From Trebouxia sp. TZW2008 (taxonomy: Eukaryota > Chlorophyta > Trebouxiophyceae > Trebouxiales > Trebouxiaceae): DNA of 64,000 bases. Within the stretch, counting starts at the first letter, position 1. Each line of letters opens with the position of its first letter. The notes under the pieces were generated by a model. It made no database searches. It saw nothing but the letters and a program-made list of their open reading frames with translations, and was not told the origin of the DNA. Positions 1-10,000 of this stretch are shown in pieces. Where the stretch lies: NCBI GenBank assembly GCA_002118135.1, contig BDIU01000167.1, forward strand, positions 186,536-250,535, in the 5' to 3' direction. The translations under genes were made by a program, and so were the position numbers.

Positions 1-814
1 AGATATACAGCAAGCAGCTGAGGTTGTGCTGGGCAGACTGGACATCAGGAAACTCATTGGGGGCATGAGTGAAGACAAAGCAGCTCAGGTAAACTGTACA
101 GTGCTTTCTCTCACAAAAGCACTCTCACAAAAGCACTCGAACAAGGAGATTTTCAGTGTAAGGACAGCAACGACATACAGCAAGCAGCTGAGGTTTTGCT
201 GGGCAGACTGGTCATCAGGGAACTCATTGGTGGCACTAGTAAAGACAAAGCAGCTCAGGTAAGCTAACCAGTGATCTCTCTTACAAAATTATTCAGCACA
301 AGGAGACTCTCAAAGTAATGACAGCAAAGACACACAGCAAGCACCTGAGGCCGTGCTGGGCAGACTGGACATCAGAGAACTCATTGGTAGCGCTAGTACA
401 GACAAAGCAGATCAGGTAAGCTAATCAGTAATTTCCCCTTTAAAAGCAACTAATATATGGAAACTCTCAGTGTAAAGACAGCAGAGACATGCAGCAAGCA
501 GCTGAGGCAAGCTGTACATCGATTTCCCCTGAGATGGACGCCCAATGTGATTTTGCTTGATGAAAGGACCAGGCAGTTGCAAATCAATTGCTTCATTCTG
601 ACTGCAACGTACAGAGACCTCGTTGGTGGCAAGGCTACCAGGGACAAAGCAGCTGAGGTAAGCTATTCAGTAAGCTCTCTTGCAAAAGCACTCAATACAT
701 GGAGATTTGCAATGTAAGGACAGCAAAGACATACAGCAAGCAGCTGAGGTGGTGCTGGGCACTTTGGACATCAGGGAGCTCATTAGGGGCACTGGCAGGG
801 ACAAAGCAGCTCAG
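1..814 (+). repeat. Array of five tandem exon copies (unit about 160 nt, one enlarged)
   Basis: The core CAGCAAGCAGCTGAGG recurs near 9, 178, 335 (one base changed), 491 and 732, each time ending in a GTAAxC donor. Copies 1, 2, 3 and 5 encode the same segment of about 28 residues with substitutions. Copy 4 (about 480-657) has its middle replaced or enlarged by roughly 80 nt. Copy 5 has TTTGCAATG where the others have TTTCAGTG or CTCAGTG, so its usual acceptor AG is lost. The intervening introns also resemble each other (AGTGTAAGGACAGC, ACAAGGAGA), so whole exon-plus-intron units were duplicated. Confidence 0.85.
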
Positions 815-1702
815 GTAAGCTGAACCAAGTTCTGCATTATCAAGCACTACTGACTCATTTGCACCAGTCTCTCCCTACAGTCTCGACACATGAAAAGTCC
901 TAATAAGAACATTCTTGATTCAATGACAATGCAATTGGGAACCAGTCACTGCATCCTGACGGGAATGGTGTGTGTGAGTAAGGACAGTTTGCTGTATGGA
1001 CAAGTTTTTGGGGACCAAAGCATTTGTTGTGCAATGAAATGACATGCATGAAGATCTGCATTGTTACAGCATTGCTCATGTATGTACAGCCTTGCACATA
1101 CCTCGATGAAGCCAAAACTTAGAAAATTTTGCACCAGCACAGCCAAAGGGTCCGCTGTCAGAAACAAATTAATGGCAATGGGCAAATACAGGTCACTCTT
1201 TACCTGACTTACCTTGCTTGTCAGGTCAATGTTTGCAAGCATAGCCAATTGGCCCGCTGGCAAATACAGGTCGTCATTTCATTCGCTCTAAACCTGTGCT
1301 AGACCGGCTCAGCGGGCCCAGCCAGGTATGTTTCGAAGTAATCAACTGTCTTAGTGAAATAGCATTGGCATTGGCATGGCTTCACCTCTGCTGAGTGAAG
1401 GTATCTTCAGTTCTGGCTGTTTTAGGAGGCACACTGTAGGCCTTCATGATTTGTTCACTCTCGTCTGGTAGATGTCCACGTGCTGACAGGTTGACCAACT
1501 ACTGCAGGTGAAGCAGGATGTACAAGACCAGGAGGAGTTGCAGCGTTTGCTGTCAATACGCAAGTTTGCCAAGGACATGGGCCATGATGTGCCATTCCCA
1601 GATGCGCCTCCACGAGTTCCCCCACTAAATTCAAGTCAAGCATACCCATTGTACTCCTTTATACCAGATACAAACGATCTTAGATACGTGCCAGACTATT
1701 AG
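1..1702 (+). CDS. 3' part of an unrecognised multi-exon gene with tandemly repeated exons
   Basis: The gene runs in from the left edge. I do not recognise the family. Five similar short exons encode variants of DIQQAAEVVLGRLDIRELIG...DKAAQ. Copy ends and donors are at about 88, 258, 415, 657 and 814, each followed by GTAA. After an intron of about 690 bases the last exon starts at 1508 behind ACTGCAG and is read from GTGAAGCAG. It encodes an acidic, then proline-rich tail with FAKDMGHDVPFPD and ends in ...LRYVPDY with a TAG stop at 1700-1702. Phase 0 joins a repeat exon ending in CAG to this last exon. Copy 2, taken from an acceptor TTTCAG, is 102 nt, so it could be skipped or included without a frame change. 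How many copies enter the mRNA cannot be told from DNA alone. The upstream part lies outside the window. Confidence 0.6.
925..1020. repeat. Dispersed repeat copy 1 (transposon-like fragment) in an intron
   Basis: The stretch starting GACAATGCAATTGG, followed by CAGTCACTG, GAGTAAGGACA and GGACAAG, resembles the stretch at 44281-44380 in motif order and spacing. It lies in the last intron of the first gene. No coding sequence or clear terminal inverted repeats were found. It may be a remnant of a DNA transposon or MITE, but this is inference from two copies only. Confidence 0.5.
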
Positions 1703-2461
1703 GTCATCACCTGACTAGATCTATCTAAATCAGTGTTCAGGACTTCAGGTGATACTGCCAAGTGTTTACGCCACATCAATAAACATTATAAGCAATGCAA
1801 ATCTGTTTACCAAGTTTAAAAACGCTAGATGTGCACCACTCGAATACAGCTCCTAAAAGACTTGCTGACGCAGTCAATGAATTTCGGGGAGTTCTGCATG
1901 TTACATGTCCAATAAAACTGCCTCACCCGTTTTACCAAGGCTTCAGGAGCCAAACAATGCAGGTGATTTGCCTACAATTACGTTGCTTCGCTTCAGAAGA
2001 ATCTGTAGCTTGACAAGATATGTAGATTCTTGCATTGCAGAATGATGATATTTCGTGTAAATGGCCATAGCATGTCATTGGGCAAAGGGTTATAATTAGA
2101 ATTGGTCCAGGTTCTACCACAGAACAGGCTGCGTGTGGCAGTGGCAATTGCTCAAAGACAATACGGGGCAAAGCCCGCAAATCGTTCATCCTATGCACTC
2201 CCTATATTGAATGCCATGTGAGTGACCAACACTCAGCTGTCATGACAACAAGGTGAAATTCAAGGTTCTGCGCATCATTCATTCAAATGCAATCAGAACA
2301 CACACAGTCGCTGTAGTGTACAGGCATATTCAAGTATGGGCAACTGCAATGACGTGTCTGCCTCTCCAGGAGCCCACCCAAAGTGTGTATGTGGTTCATC
2401 AAAAACGTCTCAATGATAACACTGAACCCCGGACATGGTCATATTGCATCGTAGAGTGGCT
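1703..2461. other. Intergenic region between convergent genes
   Basis: This region holds the 3' flanks of the first gene (+) and CENH3 (-). It has AATAAACATTATAA at about 1777-1790 and AATAAAACTG near 1911. Open frames here are short, lack splice context and match nothing I recognise. No RNA gene was seen. Confidence 0.6.
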
Positions 2462-3313
2462 TCATATCTGTCCTACCCGGTCGCCTCTCAGACGCTTGGC
2501 AAGTTGCATGTCTTTAGGCCTGTAGGTGAAACCATTCAGTTCAGGTAATCACTATGCAACTTTGCAAAGCAGCAAACATTCATGCGCATTTCAGCAAGAA
2601 CATACGCAAAGCTGCGCAATTCAGCGGGGAGTAAACGGCTCACATGATTGTGACCCTGCCAGCATGAATGGCACAGACATTGGAATCCTCCAGCATCGAC
2701 ACCTGCACAACATTGCCAGGAGATTGAACCATTTGGGGCACATCCAGGGCCCAACACATCAACAGTGTACTAGTTCAGGTGTTAAACAATCAAGCTTACC
2801 AGGAATGCTTCTGCTGCCTCTTGCAAGGCAGCAACAGCAGCCACTTGCCATCGCTTGTCATTTTCCACAGAAACAGACTCTGTGATTTCTCGTACTAAAC
2901 GTTGGAAAGGAGCCTTTCTGATGAGCAAGTCTGTGGACCTCTGATATTGTCGGATCTCCCTGCAGAAGAAGCGCTTTCATTATTAGCTGAGCCAAATGCT
3001 GATAGTGTCGATGCATCAGGCAGCACTTCATAACGAGCCAAAAGCAAGACAAGACATCCCAGTGTGTTAGGTGCAGAGCTTGCTGTAGCATCTGGACTGG
3101 AACAGCAGGCAGCATGAGACCATCTTGCATTCTGCACCTGAGTGCAACAGTGCCCCGGCGCACTCTACGCTTGACTCGGTCTGGTTTCACTGGAGTGCTA
3201 CGAGTCACCTGTTTCACCACCTTCTTTCTAGCCTTTGTTGAGACAAGTTTGTCCTGCAGCCGCTGATTTTGGCCCGCGTAGCTTTTGCGTGCTGTCTGCT
3301 TGGTTCTCGCCAT
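2462..3313 (-). CDS. CENH3: Centromeric histone H3 variant (CENH3/CENP-A), 4 exons
   Basis: This is the histone H3 variant that replaces H3 in centromeric nucleosomes and marks the kinetochore site. Exons on the minus strand are 3313-3138, 2959-2800, 2702-2644 and 2519-2462 (TGA at 2464-2462), with GT/AG junctions that keep frame. The protein starts with the canonical tail [11 protein letters not shown], then diverges. The histone fold follows: [20 protein letters not shown], loop 1, [31 protein letters not shown] and a short end [10 protein letters not shown]. Loop 1 ([19 protein letters not shown]) is two residues longer than in canonical H3 and carries a tryptophan, as in CENP-A, and HAGRVT is also CENP-A-like. 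The exons do not look like a replication-dependent H3 gene. It is divergent to RAD50, with about 690 bases between starts. The intact canonical first 11 residues are unusual, because many CENH3 tails have lost them. Confidence 0.88.
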
Positions 3314-4000
3314 CCTGACAAGCAGCAGAGAGCTGTGAATTTGGTCATCAGCCCTTGCGGACACTTAGGGACTCAACTTGGCACTGCAGCTCTGACAACA
3401 GAACGGGGCCTGTGGGACTGCACCTTGTACAATCTAGTGCAAGCTTGAACGGTGCCGAGGATGTGTAAGTGCGAAGGGCTTTTGAGGGCCGAGGCAGTCG
3501 CGGCCTCGGAGGTCCGCTCTTACTCAAAACGGATGTCTCGGTCAACGTCAGCAGCTCGAGAGCGCCTTGGCAAAAAGCGGGAGGCAGCAACTAATCCTGT
3601 CAACCAAGCTCTGAACTCTGTCTTAGATTGTCAGGTAAACGGACGAGCTGGCCGCGGAACGGCTCTGAGTTGCACAGGTGCTGAGCTTTGCTTCACAACA
3701 GGGATGGGCTAATAAGAATCTATAGTTTGCACATTCAAAGCTTGCGAGGGAGGGTGAAATTCCCTGACCTAACGAGTCATGCTCAGCATGCACAGCACGA
3801 CCCACTGAGCCATGCAGTGGGCATGCTCCGCCATGCCGTTCTGCGAGAGCCGGCAACTGTCCAGTCAGTAACACCCGGCTGCTGTGTGATCGTGATCTCC
3901 GCTCACAGCATGGGGCTATAAGTCAGACGACTGCTGCGGCGACCAGCGATTTGACAACAAGCTTCGTCGCTGAGAACTTGAACGGTCAGGTCACTGCAGG
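3314..4000. promoter_or_regulatory. Divergent CENH3/RAD50 intergenic region
   Basis: The 687 bases between the two start codons must contain both promoters. An isolated exon-like frame at 3533-3634 (+) is listed separately. TGAGCCATGCAGTGGGC near 3807 is weakly palindromic. I could not identify a TATA box with confidence. Confidence 0.55.
3533..3634 (+). other. Possible orphan first exon (34 codons, phase 0)
   Basis: An ATG opens MSRSTSAARERLGKKREAA, reads 34 codons in frame and ends exactly at a donor, CAG followed by GTAAAC. The composition (basic, charged, then NPVNQALNS) looks protein-like. No following exon could be found before RAD50 starts at 4001. It may be the first exon of a small unrecognised gene, an upstream exon of an alternative RAD50 transcript, or chance. 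Confidence 0.3.
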
Positions 4001-7000
4001 ATGTGCACAATTGATAAGGTACGGAAGCTGCACGGGTGATGCGCACGCTGATTGCCTTCGGTAAAGCAGCTCATATCCGCTGCGCCCTGTTGCAGATGCT
4101 GATCAAGGGGATCCGGTCTTTCAGCCCGGACAACCAGAATGTCGTTGAGTTCTACAAGCCTCTGACACTCATAGTAGGGCACAACGGGGCTGGCAAGACG
4201 GTACACTTGCAAGACAAAGCCCTGATCCTTACTACTCACCCAGATGGGCCTGCCGTCGCCTAACACTAGTTTTCCTGCTGAGGGCACTGACTGTGTGGTG
4301 CAGACAATCATTGAGTGTCTCAAGCAAGCATGCACAGGAGAGCTGCCACCCAATACAAGAAATGGGCAGAGCTTCATTCATGATCCAAAGGTACATAAGC
4401 TGCCTAGATGACTGGTCCGCTTCCAGTAAGCCTGATACTTGACATCTTGTGCTTACACTGAAGGTCGCAGGAGAGACAGAAGTGAAGGCTCAGATCAAGC
4501 TGCGGTTCAGGACTGCGACCAGTCAGCCTGTGGTTGTAATCCGCACCTTTCAAGTACGACTCATCTCCCCAAACACAATGCTCTCAAGGCCTGCAGCTGC
4601 ATTTTGACAAGTGTGTCTTGCCTTGTTGCAGCTGACTCAGAAGAAGACAGCGCTCCAGTTCAAGACTCTTGATCAGACACTGCAGACCTTCAACAGAGAA
4701 ACAGGGCAGAAACAAGCCCTGTCGTATAGATGTGCAGATATAGACCGTATTGTGCCATCACTCATGGGAGTGTCCAAGGTTACTTTCAACTTTTTGTGCT
4801 TGTCTCATCTGTTGGATTTCAATAGGTCTTGTAGTGCCATCACTGTTGTGAGTCTCCGAGGTTACTGTCCCGCGCTTTGGCCAGTTGGGTCAATGTCAAG
4901 CATGCTGAAACAGCACCTGTGCAGGCAACATTGTCAAGTTTTGTTCGTGCCTCTGACAGCTATGGTAATGTTGAGCTTACTGCAGCAGCACCTGTGCAGG
5001 CAATGTTGTCGAGATGATTGCGCTTCACTCACCTGATGGATGTCAACTCTCAGCATACTGACACGGCACGTATGCAGGCAATCTTGGAGAATGTCATTTT
5101 CGTGCATCAGGAGGACAGCAACTGGCCCTTGTCAGATGGGCAAACCCTGAAAAAGAAGTTTGATGACATTTTTGCTGCTACAAAGTATACCAAGGTGAGG
5201 CAAGGCTCTGTGGCCTGGACCCAGAACACGATTCCAAAAGTTCAACCCCCCTGAGGACTTGACACCTTTTTCACTGTCTACAGCAATGTTTGCAGCTGAC
5301 TGAACAAGCTTGAGGCATCACTGCTCATGCCTGATATATTTGCCATGCCTGGTCGATACACGCATTGACCTTGTGATTGGTCTCTACGTGCAGCTGATTG
5401 AGCAAACTCGACAGAGACAATTTACCATGTCTGATAAATTTGCCAAGCCTAGTTGTCAAGCGTCTCCATAAGCTGCTGATTGGTCTCGAGTATGCCGCTG
5501 ACTGAGCAAGTTTGAGGCATCATCATGTCACATGTTCAAACATTTGCCATGCTGGGTCATCAAGCTTAATTGGATTTTTGGATTTTTGACTATACTCAAG
5601 CCATTTGGCAGGCCCTGCAAGAGATGCGCAAGTTGAGAACAGAGAAGACAGCTGAAGTCAAGGAGTTCAGGTTACGCTTGGAGCATTTAAAAACCCATAA
5701 AGACCATTCCACCAGGCTCAAGAGTGAAATTGCCGAGGGACAGCAGACAGACCGAAACTACATGGCACAAATCAATGAGCTTGAGCAGGAGGCGCAGGTG
5801 AACACCCTGTCATATGTGGCATAGCTTCCTGTCACAGGTGCAAGGTGTCACCGGTGACTATTGTATGCTATGGACTATGAATGCCCTGCTGCAGCGTGAT
5901 GCAACCGGTAAAAGGTGCTGCCTGGGCATGGCAGCAATCAATGGCATGAGGCAGTTCTTTGCAACATGTTGCAAGCTGCAGACATTGCTGGCTGTGCTTG
6001 ACTCTGACCAACAACCCCTGGCACTGGTAAAGTATGTATGTATGTATGTATGTATGTATGTATGTATGTATGTATGTATGTATGTATGTATGTCTGTCTT
6101 AGTGTGGTGTTCAGATGCTGCTTGGCTGGCATACATGTTTCACCATTTCTGTCCTATGTTGCCAGACTCTACAGATCATTTGCATGCAAGTACACATGCT
6201 TTGAGTGGTGTGTGCTCTCTTGCATCACCAAGCAAAAGCTGGCCTTGCAGGAAGACCTCTCAGGCATCTTCATGGTCAAGGTGCACAAGTCCTGGCAACA
6301 CTTGGATCAAATCAAGCTGAACCTAATTCTGCTGTCTTGAGTGCCCTTATGAGTTCTGATTTGCTGCAGAGCATTCAACAAAGCATGGACGGGACTGATG
6401 CAAAGCTCAACCGCATTGCTGACTTTGGGGATAAGCTGAAAGAGCTGAAGACCAGGCATTCAATGACAGTCAAGCAGAACGCCGAGGCCTACATCAAGTT
6501 ACAGGTGAGCTGACAGGAAGGCTTTCATGAAAAGGCACTTCCAGCACAAGCAGCAGTAAAAAGCGTGATTAGCACAGACATGCAAGATGCAGATACATGG
6601 CTGATGTACTGGTGCTCAAATGTTGCAAAAACGCTACATCTCTATATGCTCTTTTTGCACATGCTGACAGAAAGCAAAGCCAGCTGCTGTCACTGTTTGC
6701 GGTAGTGACCCAATCATTGTGCAACGCACAGAAAGCGGACCTTGCTGAAGATCTGGAGACCACCAGTGTTGAAGAGTTTCAGTCTTGGCTGGAAGGTATG
6801 GACCAGAATGTGGCAGACCTGCGCCGCAAGATTGGTGTCTCAGACCGCAGCATCTTGAGCAAGAAACAGCTCATTGAGGCTAACAAAGCCCAATATACCA
6901 GGGTGAGACCTCTCAATGGTCTAAAGTCATAGTTCCCAACAGCTTGCTGCAGTTGGCTTCTACTCAAGCAGCCTCCGTCATGACACTCAATGACAACAGC

Positions 7001-10000
7001 TTGTTTCTGCAGTTCTTTCCTGACGTCTGAACCAGAGGTTCAAGATGCATGGCATGAATATGCTTCTAGAACAGCAGCATCTGTTGTTGCGTGAACAGTG
7101 CGTTACTGCAAGAGCATCCAAGCCCACTCGACCTCAGTGATGTCAGGCCTTGCATTTCTGCTGGGTTGAAGCTACTTGCAGGAAGCATTGCTAGCAGATG
7201 CTTTCATACAGCAACCCAAGACAGCATCTTGGTGCTGCAGGACGTCAAGAGCCAAGGCAAACTAGCTGCAGAAGCTGAGCAGCATACACGCAACTTGGCA
7301 GACAGGGACCGCTTCATGCGCCGCATTGCAGCACAGACAGGCATCATGCAGCTGCCAGGTTCACAACCTAACCTCAACTGTTCAAATGCCGTCAAGTCAG
7401 CAGGAAGATAGTCATGCCTTATTGGCTGTCAAGTCGTTCGTGACAAGTCTCAGCTGTCAAGCCTTTGCTGTCAAGTGTGTGCTGTCAAGCCTTGGCCGTT
7501 AAGGTTGCTGGCCTGTCAAGTATGGAGCAAGGCAGTCGTGCCATGCTGGCTGTCAGCTGGACTTGAAGACCACTGCATCATGCTGAAACGAATCTACCCA
7601 GTTCAGCTGTATCAGCACGGATGCGCTGTAGTTCCTTATTGCCTGTTTGCACGTTTTTGACTTCAATTGTGTCGAAGTTCATGGCATGTGACAGCTGCTT
7701 GTTGTTGCAATGCTGGGTCTGAACTGAACGCATCGTTGCTTGATCAACACTCAGCACAATGTTCAGCATCTGTGCACTGCGTTGTGGTCCATCACATGTA
7801 GCAGCTGCTTGCAACTGCAATGTCAGCTCTGAATCGACGCTGTAGTGCATACCAATAGAGCTGAATTATCTGCAGGAGAAGGACAAAGCCTGCCCGTGGC
7901 AACTGTGGCTGCCTTTGACACAAGCCTGTCCAGCAAGTTGCAAGAGCTCAACCGGTCTGTGCAGCAGCTCAAGGGTGCAAACAGGTACACTACCATGTCA
8001 TCCCAACCTTGTGTCCTGTCACTTTTTCTGTACACGTTTAGTCACGTTACAGTGGCTCTTTGCTGCACATGTTGCTTCAGCGTGTTGGCTTGCGGTCCAA
8101 GCATGTATTCAAGAGCATTACACTCAGACAAACAGTAAAATAAGAACAGAATCATACACTTTAGCTAGCCAACCAGGCTGGTCGTATGGGCCACTTATTG
8201 GCAATAATGGCATACACTAGAGACACTTTCTAATATAGTGAGCAACCCACACATGATTTTGTTGCACAGAAAGAAAGCATACTGCAACATCATTGTCAGT
8301 GAAAACGCTAGGGTGTTTGACGGAGTATTTGTGCAAACGCAGGAAGCAGGACAATGAGATTGGGCGGCTCATTGACCAGGCAACAAGCGAGACAAGCAGC
8401 ATTGTACAGGGTGTCCATCTCAAGCAGCAACAGAGGGGCCACAAGGAGCATAAGATACAGCAGCTTCGTGGGCAGGCAAGCTTCTGCATTGACATGTTGT
8501 CACACAATCAGCCTGCCTTTCACTCTGAGAGCATGCTGTCTCAAAGATTGTTCAGGACATCGTTTCACTCCAGCGCAACACGCAGCATTTGCTTATCTAT
8601 GCACCTGTCTCTGCGCACGGTTCACACCACGCCATCTCTCTACAAAAACGACTGCTTTGAGATGCAGCCAAGCCAAAAGATGCCAGCGCACTTGCCATCA
8701 CTCATTTGCAGCAAAGCATGATGATGCATGCTCTTTTTGCACAAAAGCTGACATGCCATGTGGCACTGCATAGCATAGACATCATGCCATGTGTTGCATG
8801 CGGTCTTCACAAAAGCTGATATATTGTCTGGCGTCCCAATGCAATGTGTTGTGTACATCAGTTCTACGAAAGCTTACAGGCCATCAGCAAGTCAGCTGAG
8901 CAGCTGTGTCTATAGGTTGGGGCTTGCGCAGTCAGCAGAGCAATGCTGGATGAGATCAACGGCCGCAATGAAAATTGCAAAGCAACAGTAGAGCGCGCTC
9001 AGGACAAGCTGCAGCGCCTCAACGCAGACCAGCAGGTTGCACAGCATCAAGCAGCCCTAGAGGAGCTGGCTAGAAAAGCTTCTGCTTTGCGACAGGTGCG
9101 TCTTGTTGGCTAAAAGCGTTTCTGCATTGTGCTAGGTACATGTTGCTGGCTTGAAAGGCTTCTGCATCGCAGTAGGTGTGTCTTCTGGACCATAAAGACT
9201 TCTGCAATGCAATAAGTGCATGTTATTGGCTATATAGGCTTCTGCATTGCAGCAGGTGCGCCTTATTGGCTCAAAAGGCTTCTGCATTGCGTGTCTCATC
9301 AGCTAGAAATGCTTTTGCATTGTATCGAGTGCCTCTTTGCGCAAGTTTGTATGGTCAACATGCAGGAGGCAGCTGAGACGTCATTGGAGCTTGTCTGTGT
9401 GCGTGTCAATTCTGCTGAACAGGCGTTTTGTCCCATCCTGGCCAGTCATTTGCAGGCCAGAGTTGTTATGCTATGCTGCAAGATAGTCACTGCATGTTAA
9501 GGGCAGCTTCCATGTGCAGCTGTTGCACTTCAGAGTGTTCAACTTGCTTCATAACTGTTTTTCTGCACATCAAGTGAGGCTGTGGCTCTTGCACAGCGTC
9601 TGTATTCTAGGGCTGTGGCTTTCGCACATTGACTGTGCTTTGAGTTCACTGCATTTGCAGGAGCGTGACAAGCTGAGCATGGCGGCTGAGGGTGCCACAA
9701 GCCTGCGCATCAAGACCCAGGAGATTCTTGCCAAGGAGGAGCAGGTGCGTGCTCTGCTGGCCAGCAACAAGCTCAAGCTGGACAACCTGCTGGGTACACG
9801 AGGCAAAGGTGCGAATCACCTGCTGCTGAGGCTCAAAAACAAAGGTTTTTCACTCAACAACAGAGGCGCAAACGGAAGATCATTGTGGATCTTCAGCTGA
9901 GGCTTGACATGTTTGACTGCACAACAAGCATCAGCCACTTCCTTTGCAAACAGCACACTTCGCCTAGCATGCAGACTGCGGTTCTCCAGCTGCAAGGTTG

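Noticed and set aside
2858..3364. Single long minus-strand frame of 168 codons with the histone H3 tail
   Set aside because: Only the first part after [11 protein letters not shown] is coding. The rest is intron read-through; the real histone fold is in the following exons in another frame.
5858..6136. Open frames of repeated Ile-His-Thr-Tyr or Met-Tyr-Val-Cys on both strands
   Set aside because: They are read-through of the (TATG)n microsatellite in a RAD50 intron; no family resemblance and no splice support.
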